Source: Clostridiales bacterium
GTDB taxonomy: Bacteria > Bacillota > Clostridia > Oscillospirales > Oscillospiraceae
NCBI GenBank assembly: GCA_012719235.1
Contig: JAAYAR010000090.1
Location: 1-59,107, forward strand
Reading direction: 5' to 3'
Length of the DNA: 59,107 bases
Part shown: positions 36,926-47,751 of the stretch, piece by piece
Numbering within the stretch: the first letter of the stretch is position 1
Layout of the letters: each line of letters opens with the position of its first letter
Notes under the pieces: generated by a model
What the model was told of the DNA's origin: nothing
Database searches by the model: none
The model's input: the letters and a program-made list of their open reading frames with translations, nothing else
Program-made: the position numbers and the translations under genes

Positions 36926-37044
36926 TTCCCCTTGGAGGGGAATGTGGTAGTCGGAGCCGACCGGATGAGGTGTTTATGTTCTTTCCGCCGGGATGCCACC
37001 TCATCCGCCTCACTTCGTTCGTCACCTTCTCCTCGAGGAGAAGG
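36926..37044. repeat. Composite palindromic intergenic repeat
   Basis: Three nested or tandem palindromes: TTCCCC/GGGGAA (36926-36942), CGGATGAGGTG/CACCTCATCCG (36962-36972 with 36997-37007), and the perfect 20-base palindrome at 37025-37044. The whole looks like a mobile-type intergenic repeat (REP/MITE-like) without coding capacity. With the flanking hairpins it accounts for most of the 361-base gap 36831-37191; the short frames crossing it are not convincing genes. Confidence 0.65.
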
Positions 37045-37153
37045 CACGTTCAAATTCCAAAAATCGGTCACGCACACGCAACACGGTTTCTGGAATTTCT
37101 TTCGCGCTGCGAAAGGACAGAGGTCTGAGAATTATGCTTTTGCTGTCTGTAAA

Positions 37154-37181
37154 CGGGCATGACTCCGGTCATGCCCGCTTT
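37154..37181. terminator. Terminator between convergent tsaD and the M56 gene
   Basis: CGGGCATGAC and GTCATGCCCG pair perfectly around TCCG. On the plus strand CTTTT follows, so it best serves the tsaD side, but it can act for both converging transcripts. Confidence 0.7.
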
Positions 37182-37191
37182 TGGGTCCTTG

Positions 37192-39090
37192 TCAGTACGT
37201 TCTCCACAACTCCTCGTCGGCCGGCTGGCCTATATCGAAGTAGAACTCCATCTCGTAATGGGTGTCCCTGACGGTGTCAAAGCTGCCGCGGACGGTGTAG
37301 TGCGCGCTGTATGGGGTGAGAGGCAGCACCATGCCGTCAAGCTCGGCGGAGCTTAAAGTAAAACGTGCGCTCCTGTCCCAGTTCTCCACGGTTACCGAGA
37401 ACTCTGAGGGAGGATAGCTGAATCCGAGCCTCGCCTCTGTCAGCATCGCGCCGAAGCCGCCCCCGACGCCGGAGTATTCGTACTCGGGTTCCCTGCGGCC
37501 TGCAGCGTCGGTGACCGACAAAACCCGGCTCTGGGCATACAGCGGTTCGGCTTCGGAGTGCTCGGGGCCTGACAGGTATACGAGCATTTTCGGCGGTTCG
37601 GGCGCCGGGTCCGGATCCGGCGCGTCATAATCGAGGAGCGAGTCGATGTACTCCCAGTCGACCGCTCCGTCTATGATATAAGTGATCTCACGGGAATCGT
37701 CGTAGGGGATATCGGCGAATATCAGCCCGCCGCCCAAAGCGATACGAGTCAGGCTCACTGTATTTCCGTCGACGGCCTCGGCGTAATCAACGTATAACCG
37801 GCGTTCATTACCCTCTTCGTAATTTCCGGCGTATACCTGCCTGGCGCGCAGAGAGGAAATATATCCGGTCAGCGCCGCGCCGTCATAGCCGTGTATCGTG
37901 CGATAGCCGGATGAGCGGCCTGTCCCGTTGTAGGCGACCACTCTGTCGATCACGATGGCGGGCGGGGCCCTGTCGAATATCAGCGTCTGCACGGACTTCG
38001 AACCGTCGGCAAGCCCGACGGCTCCGTAAGCGGAGATGAGAACAAACAATGCAACGGAGATGAAAACTCCGCCCGGGAGGCGTTTTGCCGGCTTGACAAC
38101 GTTGCGAAGCCTGTAGCGCAGAGTTCCGGGAGCGGCCGACAGGCAGGTTGTGCAGCCCCGACCGTCTCCGGCGCTCATGAGCAGCAGCTTCGCATACTCT
38201 TTGCGCGTATTATCGTCCGCGCCCGAGAGTATTGCCTCGTCACAGCTCAGTTCGAGGTCGGCCGCTACTTTCCTCCGCGCGATCCATGCAAGCGGGTTAA
38301 ACCAGCACATAGCCGTGTAAAAGGCCAGAAACAGCTTTGTGCGGGTGTCACAGCGCAGAATGTGGCGAAGCTCATGGCGAAAGATCATATCAAGTTCTCT
38401 GTCAGTGTAGCCGCTTCGCGGCAAGACAAGCCGCATGGTGCGCGTAAAACAACCTACAGTCAGGGGAGTACTCACTGCAGTCGACTCTGCGATGGGAATA
38501 TCGGTCTTTATTCCGTGCCGCCTCAGCCCGTTTTTCCACTTTACAAGGACGGCTTCATTCTCAAGCTCTGTTGCGCCGCGCAGGATTCGGCCGCGAATAC
38601 GCAGATGGGATACAAGCTGCCACAGCATGACAGTGATGAACCCTGCGGCCCATACTGCCGTTAATGCGGGCAGTAATCTTCGCGGCAGCGTGATAACGAA
38701 CACGGGCCGCATCTCGTGACCGGAGATCCAAACAAAAAAGTACAGAAGTGTCGGCAGGAGCCACAGCGCGGCACACGCCCCGGCGCTGATGATCCTTCTC
38801 AGCGGAACGAGCAGCAGGAGCAGCAGCGCATAGTACAAGCTTATATGGATAACGAGCAGCCCGAGATTGGGATAGATGAGCTTCAGTGCGCCCGGGCCGC
38901 CGGCGATCAGAAGCAGCGCAAAGCAGAGCGCAAGCGTCGCGGGGAGCGCAAGAGGTTCAATAAGACAGGTCTTCCGCCCCGGCTTAATGCTGCCGACTGC
39001 AAGCTTTTCCTCTTCCTTGCGGCGTGCGTTGTATGCGACGGCAGCCGCGACGCCCAGGATGGTACCGATGAGAGTCTGATATATGGTCAT
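37192..39090 (-). CDS. BlaR1/MecR1-like M56 metalloprotease receptor
   Basis: A 632-residue membrane protein. Several hydrophobic segments in the first 160 residues are followed by the cytoplasmic zinc protease motif HELRH (239-243) with the third ligand in ELSCDE (280-285), then a further helix (341-360) and a roughly 270-residue outer domain. In BlaR1 that outer domain is a class D beta-lactamase-like penicillin sensor; here I see no SxxK/SxN/KTG set, so it probably senses something else. On activation M56 proteins cause cleavage of the BlaI-type repressor encoded just upstream, with a 4-base ATGA overlap. No target resistance gene is adjacent. Confidence 0.88.
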   Translation of the reverse strand: MTIYQTLIGTILGVAAAVAYNARRKEEEKLAVGSIKPGRKTCLIEPLALPATLALCFALLLIAGGPGALKLIYPNLGLLVIHISLYYALLLLLLVPLRRIISAGACAALWLLPTLLYFFVWISGHEMRPVFVITLPRRLLPALTAVWAAGFITVMLWQLVSHLRIRGRILRGATELENEAVLVKWKNGLRRHGIKTDIPIAESTAVSTPLTVGCFTRTMRLVLPRSGYTDRELDMIFRHELRHILRCDTRTKLFLAFYTAMCWFNPLAWIARRKVAADLELSCDEAILSGADDNTRKEYAKLLLMSAGDGRGCTTCLSAAPGTLRYRLRNVVKPAKRLPGGVFISVALFVLISAYGAVGLADGSKSVQTLIFDRAPPAIVIDRVVAYNGTGRSSGYRTIHGYDGAALTGYISSLRARQVYAGNYEEGNERRLYVDYAEAVDGNTVSLTRIALGGGLIFADIPYDDSREITYIIDGAVDWEYIDSLLDYDAPDPDPAPEPPKMLVYLSGPEHSEAEPLYAQSRVLSVTDAAGRREPEYEYSGVGGGFGAMLTEARLGFSYPPSEFSVTVENWDRSARFTLSSAELDGMVLPLTPYSAHYTVRGSFDTVRDTHYEMEFYFDIGQPADEELWRTY

Positions 39091-39464
39091 AGTTCGCCTC
39101 TTTCAAGAAGGCAGCGTAATTTTTCTATCTCGTCGCGGCTAAGGCCGCTGTCGCACAGCGCGGCGGCGAAAACATTAATATCGCCGCCGCAGAGCTTTTT
39201 CAAAAACCGCCGGCTCTGAGCGGCCAGATATTCGCCGCGGGAGAAGACGGGCGTATATACGTTGCTTTTTCCCTGTTTATCAACGGACAGCGCCCCGCGC
39301 TCCGCAAGGCGCGAAAGCAGCGTCAGTATGGTCGTGGCTGCCATTTTACGCCTGCGGCATAAAACGCGCTCGATATCTGCTCTTGACACGGGCGGCGGGC
39401 AATCCCATACGGCCTGCATGACCTCGAACTCAGCGTCCGGCAGCCTGCATATTGCGTTCTCCAT
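39087..39464 (-). CDS. BlaI/MecI-family transcriptional repressor
   Basis: A 125-residue penicillinase-repressor-type protein. An N-terminal winged helix (about residues 5-75, with DAEFEVMQAVWD and TILTLLSRLAERG) is followed by a dimerisation tail. BlaI proteins bind TACANNTGTA dyads as dimers and are inactivated by proteolysis through the M56 receptor. Two such dyads lie directly upstream of this gene, so the pair should be autoregulated. Overlap with the M56 gene is four bases. Confidence 0.94.
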   Translation of the reverse strand: MENAICRLPDAEFEVMQAVWDCPPPVSRADIERVLCRRRKMAATTILTLLSRLAERGALSVDKQGKSNVYTPVFSRGEYLAAQSRRFLKKLCGGDINVFAAALCDSGLSRDEIEKLRCLLERGEL

Positions 39465-39476
39465 TCACGTTACCTC

Positions 39477-39486
39477 TACAATTGTA
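39477..39486. promoter_or_regulatory. BlaI-type operator 2
   Basis: TACAATTGTA is a perfect TACA-N2-TGTA dyad, located between the promoter and the repressor start codon, exactly 24 bases from the other operator. Confidence 0.85.
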
Positions 39487-39496
39487 GTATATAATC

Positions 39497-39524
39497 ATTC
39501 TACAACTGTAGCAGATAATGTCAA
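39497..39524 (-). promoter_or_regulatory. Promoter of the BlaI/M56 operon
   Basis: On the minus strand a perfect TTGACA (39519-39524) and TAGAAT (39497-39502) are 16 bases apart. Operator 1 fills the spacer and covers part of the -10 box. Confidence 0.8.
39501..39510. promoter_or_regulatory. BlaI-type operator 1, inside the promoter
   Basis: TACAACTGTA fits TACA-N2-TGTA and lies between the -35 and -10 hexamers, overlapping the -10 box by two bases, an ideal place for repression. Confidence 0.85.
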
Positions 39525-39539
39525 GGGGAAAATACAAAA

Positions 39540-39570
39540 AGCCGGGAGCATCGAGATGATGTTCCCGGCT
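39540..39570 (-). terminator. Terminator after the EamA gene
   Basis: AGCCGGGA and TCCCGGCT pair across a 15-base loop. On the minus strand the stem is followed by a T-run (TTTTT), 40 bases beyond the EamA stop codon. It insulates the BlaI operon from upstream transcription. Confidence 0.82.
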
Positions 39571-39607
39571 CTCATGCAGTTTATTATAAATACTGAGCTT
39601 TGAGTTA

Positions 39608-40495
39608 TCACCGGCCGGATGTCTCGGCTGCGGTGCCCTGCGAGCGGCTTGCCCTTTTGTCCTGGAGTATGCACTGCGCGGTGACGGCGCCGATCACGAT
39701 GACGCCCCCGACAGCGGAGAGGATGTCCGGGCGCTCGCCGTTAAAGATGAGCACCCATATCGGGTTGAGCAGCGGCTCGAGCGCACCGATAAGGCTGCAC
39801 GAGAGCGGCGGGCAGTGGACTATTGCGCAGGCCAGAAGTATGTACGGAATGCCTATCTGGACGATACCGAGAACGGCGACGTAAATGAAGTCGACCGGAG
39901 AGGGGGACCATTTCGCAAAGAACGAAAACGGGATACCGATAACCGCCGTGAGGACCTGGCCGAAGAGTATTCCGCTCATTTTCTGCGAGCTGTCGGTCCT
40001 GCCCACAGACAAGTACATCCCGGCCATAAAAATACCGGCAAGTACTCCGACAAGGTTCCCGGCCGTCCGGCCCTGCCCAAGGCCGCTGAGGAAGAAAACG
40101 GCGATGCCGCAGAAAGTCAGAAAGACGGTGAGGTAATCGGAGGCAGAGTATCTTTGGCGAAAGAAAACGGCGGAAAAAACCGTTATGAAGATCGGTGAGG
40201 TGAACTGCAGAACGATCGCGTTTGCCGCGCTCGTCATTTTGTTCGAGGCGACAAAACAAAAGAAAGTGGCCGCCAGAAAAAAGGCGGAGATCAGGACGTC
40301 TTTTGTCACGACCGGTTTATGTTTCGTAACGGCCATATAAACGCCGACCGTAACGGCTGCAAAAAGGCCGCGGTAGCCCGCGATAACAAACGGGTTCCAG
40401 TCGACCAGTTTTATCAGTATGCCTGCGGTGCTCCAAAGTATCGCGCAGACCACCATCTGTGCGATGGCGGCCCTCCGCTGTTTATTAGTTGACAT
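39608..40495 (-). CDS. EamA-family drug/metabolite transporter
   Basis: A 295-residue membrane protein with about ten hydrophobic helices arranged as two EamA repeats, the second opening near residue 150 (LVGVLAGIFMAGMYLSVG). Conserved EamA features such as ALEPLLNPIW near the end are present. DMT proteins export or import amino acids and other small metabolites; the substrate is not predictable. The start follows GCGGAGAT, 28 bases after the MreB-family gene, so the two are probably co-transcribed. Confidence 0.9.
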   Translation of the reverse strand: MSTNKQRRAAIAQMVVCAILWSTAGILIKLVDWNPFVIAGYRGLFAAVTVGVYMAVTKHKPVVTKDVLISAFFLAATFFCFVASNKMTSAANAIVLQFTSPIFITVFSAVFFRQRYSASDYLTVFLTFCGIAVFFLSGLGQGRTAGNLVGVLAGIFMAGMYLSVGRTDSSQKMSGILFGQVLTAVIGIPFSFFAKWSPSPVDFIYVAVLGIVQIGIPYILLACAIVHCPPLSCSLIGALEPLLNPIWVLIFNGERPDILSAVGGVIVIGAVTAQCILQDKRASRSQGTAAETSGR

Positions 40496-40523
40496 AATAT
40501 CTCCGCTGACCTGTTATATATAT

Positions 40524-41564
40524 CTATCCGCGGGCCAGCTGCCTCCGGCGCAGGAAATTGACGGTGCCGTCACGCATCTGTCCGAGCTTATCGAGGAATT
40601 TGCCGGTACCGTAGGCGACGCAGGACAGGGCGTCGTCGGCTATACGCGTCTGTATGCCTATGCGGGCTTCAACTGTCTTGTCCATGCCCCAGAGGAGGCT
40701 TCCGCCTCCCGACAGAACGATGCCGTTTGCGGAAATATCGCCGACAAGCTCGGGCGGCGTGCGCTCGAGCACCCCGTGAATAGCCTCTATTATCTTTGTG
40801 CAGACCTCTTCAAACGCATCTATCGTCTCCGATGACGTGATCGTCACGACCCGCGGCAGGCCTGTGAGCAGGCAGCGACCCTTGACTTCGCGGCTGAGCT
40901 GCTCGGGTCTGGGAAATACGCAGCCTATGGCGATCTTCAGCTCTTCGGCCGTCTGTTCCCCGATAAGAACGTTGTGCCTGCGCTTTATATATTTGATAAG
41001 CGCCTCGTTGAATGCGTCCCCCGCCACCTTGATGGATGCGTCCTCGACGATGCTGTTGAGCGACAGCACGGCTATATCTGTCGTGCCGCCTCCGATATCG
41101 ACGATCATATGGCCATCGGGGTGGGATATATCGATGTTCGCGCCTACAGCCGCTACCAGGGACTCCTCGATCAGATATACGCGCCTTGCGCCCGCCTGGA
41201 TGCCCGCGTCGATGACGGCGCGCTCTTCGACCTCCGTTACGGCTCCGGGAACGCAAATGAGCACCCTCGGTTTAAACAGGCGGAAGCCCGTCACTCTGCG
41301 GATGAATTCCCTGAGCATGCGCTCCGTCATCTCGTAGTCGGAGATGACTCCGTCGCTCAGCGGGCGGATAGTGACAATGCCGCCCGGCGTGCGCCCCAGC
41401 ATCTTTTGCGCCTCCTCGCCGATCTTCAGCAGCCGGCCGGTCGCTTTATCGAGGGCCACGATGGAAGGTTCGCGCAGCACTATGCCTCGGCCGCGCACGT
41501 ATACGAGAATATTCGTGGTGCCGAGGTCGATGCCGATGTCATTCTTGAATCTGAATCTGAACAT
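40524..41564 (-). CDS. MreB/Mbl-family bacterial actin
   Basis: A 346-residue actin homologue. Phosphate-binding loop 1 is GIDLGTTNILVYV near residues 11-23, phosphate 2 is DIGGGTTDIAVLS near 158, and the adenosine motif is SGGGSLLWG near 288. MreB-family filaments guide lateral cell-wall synthesis. Without mreC/mreD beside it, whether this is MreB, Mbl or MreBH cannot be settled. The start follows AAAGGAATGG. It is separated from comF by a 224-base gap that holds a possible -10 box. Confidence 0.93.
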   Translation of the reverse strand: MFRFRFKNDIGIDLGTTNILVYVRGRGIVLREPSIVALDKATGRLLKIGEEAQKMLGRTPGGIVTIRPLSDGVISDYEMTERMLREFIRRVTGFRLFKPRVLICVPGAVTEVEERAVIDAGIQAGARRVYLIEESLVAAVGANIDISHPDGHMIVDIGGGTTDIAVLSLNSIVEDASIKVAGDAFNEALIKYIKRRHNVLIGEQTAEELKIAIGCVFPRPEQLSREVKGRCLLTGLPRVVTITSSETIDAFEEVCTKIIEAIHGVLERTPPELVGDISANGIVLSGGGSLLWGMDKTVEARIGIQTRIADDALSCVAYGTGKFLDKLGQMRDGTVNFLRRRQLARG

Positions 41565-41662
41565 GCAGTAACCATTCCTTTTCCTGCGCGAGATAAAAAT
41601 ATCCCAAGCGTACCGGATAGGCCTCCCGTCGACCGCGCTGAGACCTGTCCGGCAGACAATAA

Positions 41663-41668
41663 ATTATA
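41663..41668 (-). promoter_or_regulatory. Possible -10 box of the MreB-family gene
   Basis: A perfect TATAAT on the minus strand about 100 bases before the start codon. The -35 region (TAAGGA at 17 bases) is weak, so this is a tentative call. Confidence 0.4.
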
Positions 41669-41788
41669 GCCAAAAGGAATCGAATTCCTTACGGATCGGT
41701 ATGATGCCCGCGCGAAAACAGGCACATATACAAATTTATATCATCCTGCGGGTAAAAACAAGTGGAAAAGAGGCTTGAGCGCTCCCGA

Positions 41789-42448
41789 TTATTTTGCCCT
41801 CGCGAGCGCGCCTGCGAATACTTCTTCCGCGCCCGCGGTAAGAAGAGCGCGCGCCGCTTCGCTGATGGTGGCGCCTGTCGTTATAACGTCGTCGATAAGC
41901 AGCACGCGAAGGCCCGCTGCGGGAAAATCCGGGGAGGGAAGATAGACTCCTTTCACGTTCGCCCGCCTCGCTCCGGCGCCTTTTATAGCGGATTGAGCGG
42001 GATTGTCGACTGTCTTTATGAGCGCGGCCGCAGCCGGGATTCCGAGCGACTGCGATACAGCTTGCGCCAGCAGCTCAGCCTGGTCGTAACCGCGCTGTCT
42101 TGCACGTTTGGCGCTCACCGGGACCCATGTGACAAGGTCGAATGCGGCTCCGAAACGCTTGAGAGCACATTCGGCGATATAAGAGCCGAAACAGGCCGCG
42201 TAGTGGCGAAATCCGCGGAATTTGTAGCGCAGCAGGGCGGAACGGACAAGTCCGTCATATATGAAAGGCACGGCGCAGCCTCTGCAAAAAACCACGCCGT
42301 TGATCTTTACAACGATATTCCTGCGAACGGTATCGCTGCAGCGCTCGCAGACGCAATCCCGCCGGTCCGCGATCACCCTGCGGCAAAAAACGCACCTGGG
42401 AGGGAAGAGCCGGTCCAGAAAGCCTTTGATCAAAGATGAGGCGGCCAT
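41789..42448 (-). CDS. comF: ComF-family phosphoribosyltransferase-like protein
   Basis: A 219-residue ComF protein from the chosen start. The N-terminal zinc-binding motif is CVFC...CVCERC, and the C-terminal phosphoribosyltransferase-type motif is VLLIDDVITTGAT. ComF acts in uptake of transforming DNA in Bacillus, but homologues occur in many non-competent bacteria. I chose the ATG at 42448, six bases after the recD2 stop, with GGGAG upstream; longer in-frame starts lie inside recD2. Confidence 0.9.
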   Translation of the reverse strand: MAASSLIKGFLDRLFPPRCVFCRRVIADRRDCVCERCSDTVRRNIVVKINGVVFCRGCAVPFIYDGLVRSALLRYKFRGFRHYAACFGSYIAECALKRFGAAFDLVTWVPVSAKRARQRGYDQAELLAQAVSQSLGIPAAAALIKTVDNPAQSAIKGAGARRANVKGVYLPSPDFPAAGLRVLLIDDVITTGATISEAARALLTAGAEEVFAGALARAK

Positions 42449-42453
42449 TCGCG

Positions 42454-44640
<2,187 letters not shown>

Positions 44641-45094
44641 CTATCATTTGTCTCCTGAGGGGAAAACAGTGTTACGCCCGGTTTCGCGGCCAATCGGCGG
44701 GCGATATCAAGCGCGACGGGGTCGAGGCCTTCATCCAGGATTATAATATCGTATTCGGCGATGCCGCAGCTCCGAAACGAAATCAGGCTGTCTACCGTAT
44801 GCTGCATTGAAGGGGCGCCGCCGCTGACTCTGAGAAGAGCTGTAAGGATCTCGCCCTTTCCGGGCAGTTCGCGGCCTTTGAACGCGGACCAGAACATCCA
44901 CAAGAGCATATACGCGCCCAGTACGGCAAGCGCGGAAATCACCGCGTCGGTCAGTATCGCCATCCGCATCACCTCGCGCCATCATATGCAGACGATACGG
45001 AAAACGCCACAATATGATCAAGCGGGCACATTATGCCCCGAAATCCGCTGTTTCGTGCGCGGAATCTGCAGTATCGCGTGAAAACGCCAGTCGA

Positions 45095-46762
45095 TCAACC
45101 GGGCAGCTTGAAGCTGTCTTTCAACGAGACAGAGCGGTTGAACACCAGGTTGTCGGGTGTGCTGAACTTGCTGTCCGGCGTAAAGTATCCCTGACGCAAA
45201 AACTGGAACGACTGGCCGGGCAGCGCGCCCCTGAGGGAAGCTTCCACCTTGCACCCGTCGAGGATCTCAAGGGACGAGGGGTTAATGAGCGTAAGAAAAT
45301 CTTTGTCCGCAGAGTCCGGGTCGGGATCCGTGAAGAGTTCGGAGTATAACCTAACCTGAGCATCCAGCGCGGTGCGGCTGTCCACCCAGTGGATCGTACC
45401 GCGTATCTTGCGGCCGTCGGAGGGGTTGCCGCCCCTGCTGTCGGGGTCGTACTCGGCGTATATCGCGGCAACAGTACCGTCGGGAGCCTTTTCGCAGCCG
45501 GTACACCTGATGACGTAAGCGCCTTTCAGGCGTACTTCCCCGCCCGGGTACAGACGGAAATACTTACTGACGGGGATCTCCATGAAATCCTCGCGCTCGA
45601 CCCAGAGCTCGCGCGAGAACGTGACGGGCCTGGTACCCTCTTCGGGCCTGTTGGGATTATTCTCGATATCAAAGACCTCGGTCTTATCATCGGGGTAATT
45701 GGTTATAACAAGCTTGACGGGCCTGAGCACTGCCATGACGCGCGACGCGTTCATGTTCATGTCCTCCCGCAGGCAGTGCTCAAGAAAAGAGTAGTCCACA
45801 ACGCTGCTGGATTTGGCGACGCCGATCCGCTCGCAGAAATCCCTGATTGAAGCCGGAGTGTAGCCCCGGCGGCGCAGCCCGCACAGGGTGGGCATTCTCG
45901 GGTCGTCCCAGCCGTCCACGAGGCCGTTTTCAACGAGCAAGCGCAGTTTGCGCTTTGACAAGACGGTATTCGTCATGTTCAGGCGGGCAAACTCGATCTG
46001 GCGGGGTTTGTTTTTGCAGGAGATATTGTCCCGCACCCAGTTGTAGAGCGGGCGATGTGACTCGTATTCAAGAGAGCACAGCGAATGCGTAACGCCCTCG
46101 ATCGCGTCCTGTATGGGGTGCGCGAAATCATACATCGGATAGATGCACCACTTGTCGCCGGTGTGGTGGTGCGACCTATGGATTATGCGGTACAGGACGG
46201 GGTCGCGCATATTGAAGTTCCCGGAAGAGAGGTCGATCTTTGCCCTCAGCGTCATGGCTCCGTCGGGGAATTCACCCGCGCGCATGCGGCGGAACAGATC
46301 GAAGTTCTCCTCAATGGGGCGGTCACGCCAGGGGCTGCGAGCACTCGTCGTGAGGTCTCCGCGATACTCCCTCATCTGTTCGGGCTTGAGTTCGCAGACG
46401 TAGGCCAGGCCCTTGCCGATAAGTTCGAGAGCGTACTCGTAAGTCTGCTCAAAATAATCGGAGGCGTAATAAAAGCGGTCGCCCCAGTCAAAACCGAGCC
46501 AGTGGATATCCTCTTTGATCGCATCCACGTATTCCTCATCCTCGCGGACAGGATTTGTGTCGTCCATTCGCAGGTTGCATAGCCCGCCGTATTTTTCCGC
46601 GGTTCCGAAATCTATGACAAGAGCCTTGCAGTGGCCGATATGCAGGTAACCGTTGGGTTCGGGCGGGAACCGTGTGTGGACCTGCATCCCCTCAAAAGCG
46701 CCTCCCGGCCCAATATCCTCTTCAATAAACGCGTGTATAAAGTTTTTCGCCTCTTCCGCCAT
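45095..46762 (-). CDS. glnS: Glutaminyl-tRNA synthetase
   Basis: A 555-residue class I synthetase. PPEPNGYLHIGH with HIGH at residues 41-44 and the KMSKS-class motif VLSKRKL identify the GlnRS/GluRS group; the overall layout and the C-terminal beta-barrel (MEIPVSKYFRLYPGGEVRLKGA) fit GlnRS. Many Firmicutes instead make Gln-tRNA through GatCAB, so the presence of GlnRS is notable but not rare. The start has GGAGGAGC upstream and its own promoter at 46808-46835. Confidence 0.95.
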   Translation of the reverse strand: MAEEAKNFIHAFIEEDIGPGGAFEGMQVHTRFPPEPNGYLHIGHCKALVIDFGTAEKYGGLCNLRMDDTNPVREDEEYVDAIKEDIHWLGFDWGDRFYYASDYFEQTYEYALELIGKGLAYVCELKPEQMREYRGDLTTSARSPWRDRPIEENFDLFRRMRAGEFPDGAMTLRAKIDLSSGNFNMRDPVLYRIIHRSHHHTGDKWCIYPMYDFAHPIQDAIEGVTHSLCSLEYESHRPLYNWVRDNISCKNKPRQIEFARLNMTNTVLSKRKLRLLVENGLVDGWDDPRMPTLCGLRRRGYTPASIRDFCERIGVAKSSSVVDYSFLEHCLREDMNMNASRVMAVLRPVKLVITNYPDDKTEVFDIENNPNRPEEGTRPVTFSRELWVEREDFMEIPVSKYFRLYPGGEVRLKGAYVIRCTGCEKAPDGTVAAIYAEYDPDSRGGNPSDGRKIRGTIHWVDSRTALDAQVRLYSELFTDPDPDSADKDFLTLINPSSLEILDGCKVEASLRGALPGQSFQFLRQGYFTPDSKFSTPDNLVFNRSVSLKDSFKLPG

Positions 46763-46807
46763 ATTGCTCCTCCGGAATCTGATACTACATACCTGTAAGT
46801 TTTGTAT

Positions 46808-46835
46808 ATTATACGCCTTTCTGCTGTTTTTTCAA
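46808..46835 (-). promoter_or_regulatory. Promoter of glnS
   Basis: On the minus strand TTGAAA (46830-46835) and a perfect TATAAT (46808-46813) are 16 bases apart, about 40 bases before the expected start codon. Confidence 0.75.
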
Positions 46836-46979
46836 GCCCGACGCCGGCGGTTTTTGTGCATTGCGGAAACTTGCGGACCGGGGAGGCTGCCGGTGAAAAA
46901 ACGACAATTAACAAAATTACTCTTTCAAATCGGGGCCGTTTATATTAAAATGAGTAAAAGCTTTCAGAGGGAGGTTCTC

Positions 46980-47696
46980 ATGGAGCCTGTGTATAAGCGG
47001 ATACTTGTGAAGATAAGCGGAGAAGCGCTTGCCGGCAGCGCGGGCCGGGGACTTGATTTTTCTGTCATCGATTCGATTTGCGAAGCTCTGCGCGAATGTG
47101 TCAATATGGGCGTGCAGGTAGCGGTAGTGGTGGGCGGCGGAAACATTTGGCGCGGCGAGAAGGACGGCCAGGGGAGGATCGAACGCACGCGGGCGGACTC
47201 TATGGGTATGCTGGCGACTACGATTAACGCTCTGGCGATAGAAGGTTCGCTCGAGAAAATGGGCGTCAGCGCTCAGACAATGACCGCGGGCGGCATGGGT
47301 ACAGCGGCAGACTGCTACGTCAGGGACAAAGCGGTTGACCTGCTCGAGAGCGGTACGATACTGCTCCTCGGCGGCGGAACGGGGAATCCGTTCTTTTCCA
47401 CAGACACCGCGGCCGTTCTTCGGGGAGCCGAGCTCGGAGTTGACATAATCCTTATGGCAAAAAACGTCGACGGCGTCTATACGGCCGATCCCAAGATTGA
47501 CAGCAGCGCGACAAAGATCGACAGGGTCGCCTGCGGCGAGATAATAGCGAAAAAGCTGGGAGTCATAGATATGACGGCCGCCGCTCTTGCCTCGACGATA
47601 AATATCCCCATAATGCTGTTCGGGATCGATGACGCCCGGAACATATGCAGAGCGGCAATGGGCGCCGATACCGGAACCGTTATTACGAGTCAGTGA
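46980..47696 (+). CDS. pyrH: Uridylate kinase
   Basis: A 238-residue amino acid kinase-fold UMP kinase, the first step from UMP to UDP in pyrimidine nucleotide synthesis. It opens with RILVKISGEALAG, then VVGGGNIWRG and the DSMGMLATTINAL block near the nucleotide site. The ATG at 46980 follows AGAGGGAGG; longer in-frame codons upstream lie in the promoter region and have no ribosome site. It usually follows rpsB-tsf, which are absent here; instead glnS is divergent. A weak promoter (TTTCAA-17-TAAAAT, 46923-46951) may serve it. Confidence 0.97.
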   Translation: MEPVYKRILVKISGEALAGSAGRGLDFSVIDSICEALRECVNMGVQVAVVVGGGNIWRGEKDGQGRIERTRADSMGMLATTINALAIEGSLEKMGVSAQTMTAGGMGTAADCYVRDKAVDLLESGTILLLGGGTGNPFFSTDTAAVLRGAELGVDIILMAKNVDGVYTADPKIDSSATKIDRVACGEIIAKKLGVIDMTAAALASTINIPIMLFGIDDARNICRAAMGADTGTVITSQ

Positions 47697-47751
47697 GGAG
47701 CAGCGGCTCTCTGACCTCAATATGAATCTGAAGTGAAAGGAAAGGGCACAT

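Noticed and set aside
36845-37271. Overlapping short frames in the repeat island after tsaD
   Set aside because: They consist of palindromic repeat sequence in several frames, have no ribosome sites and no family resemblance.
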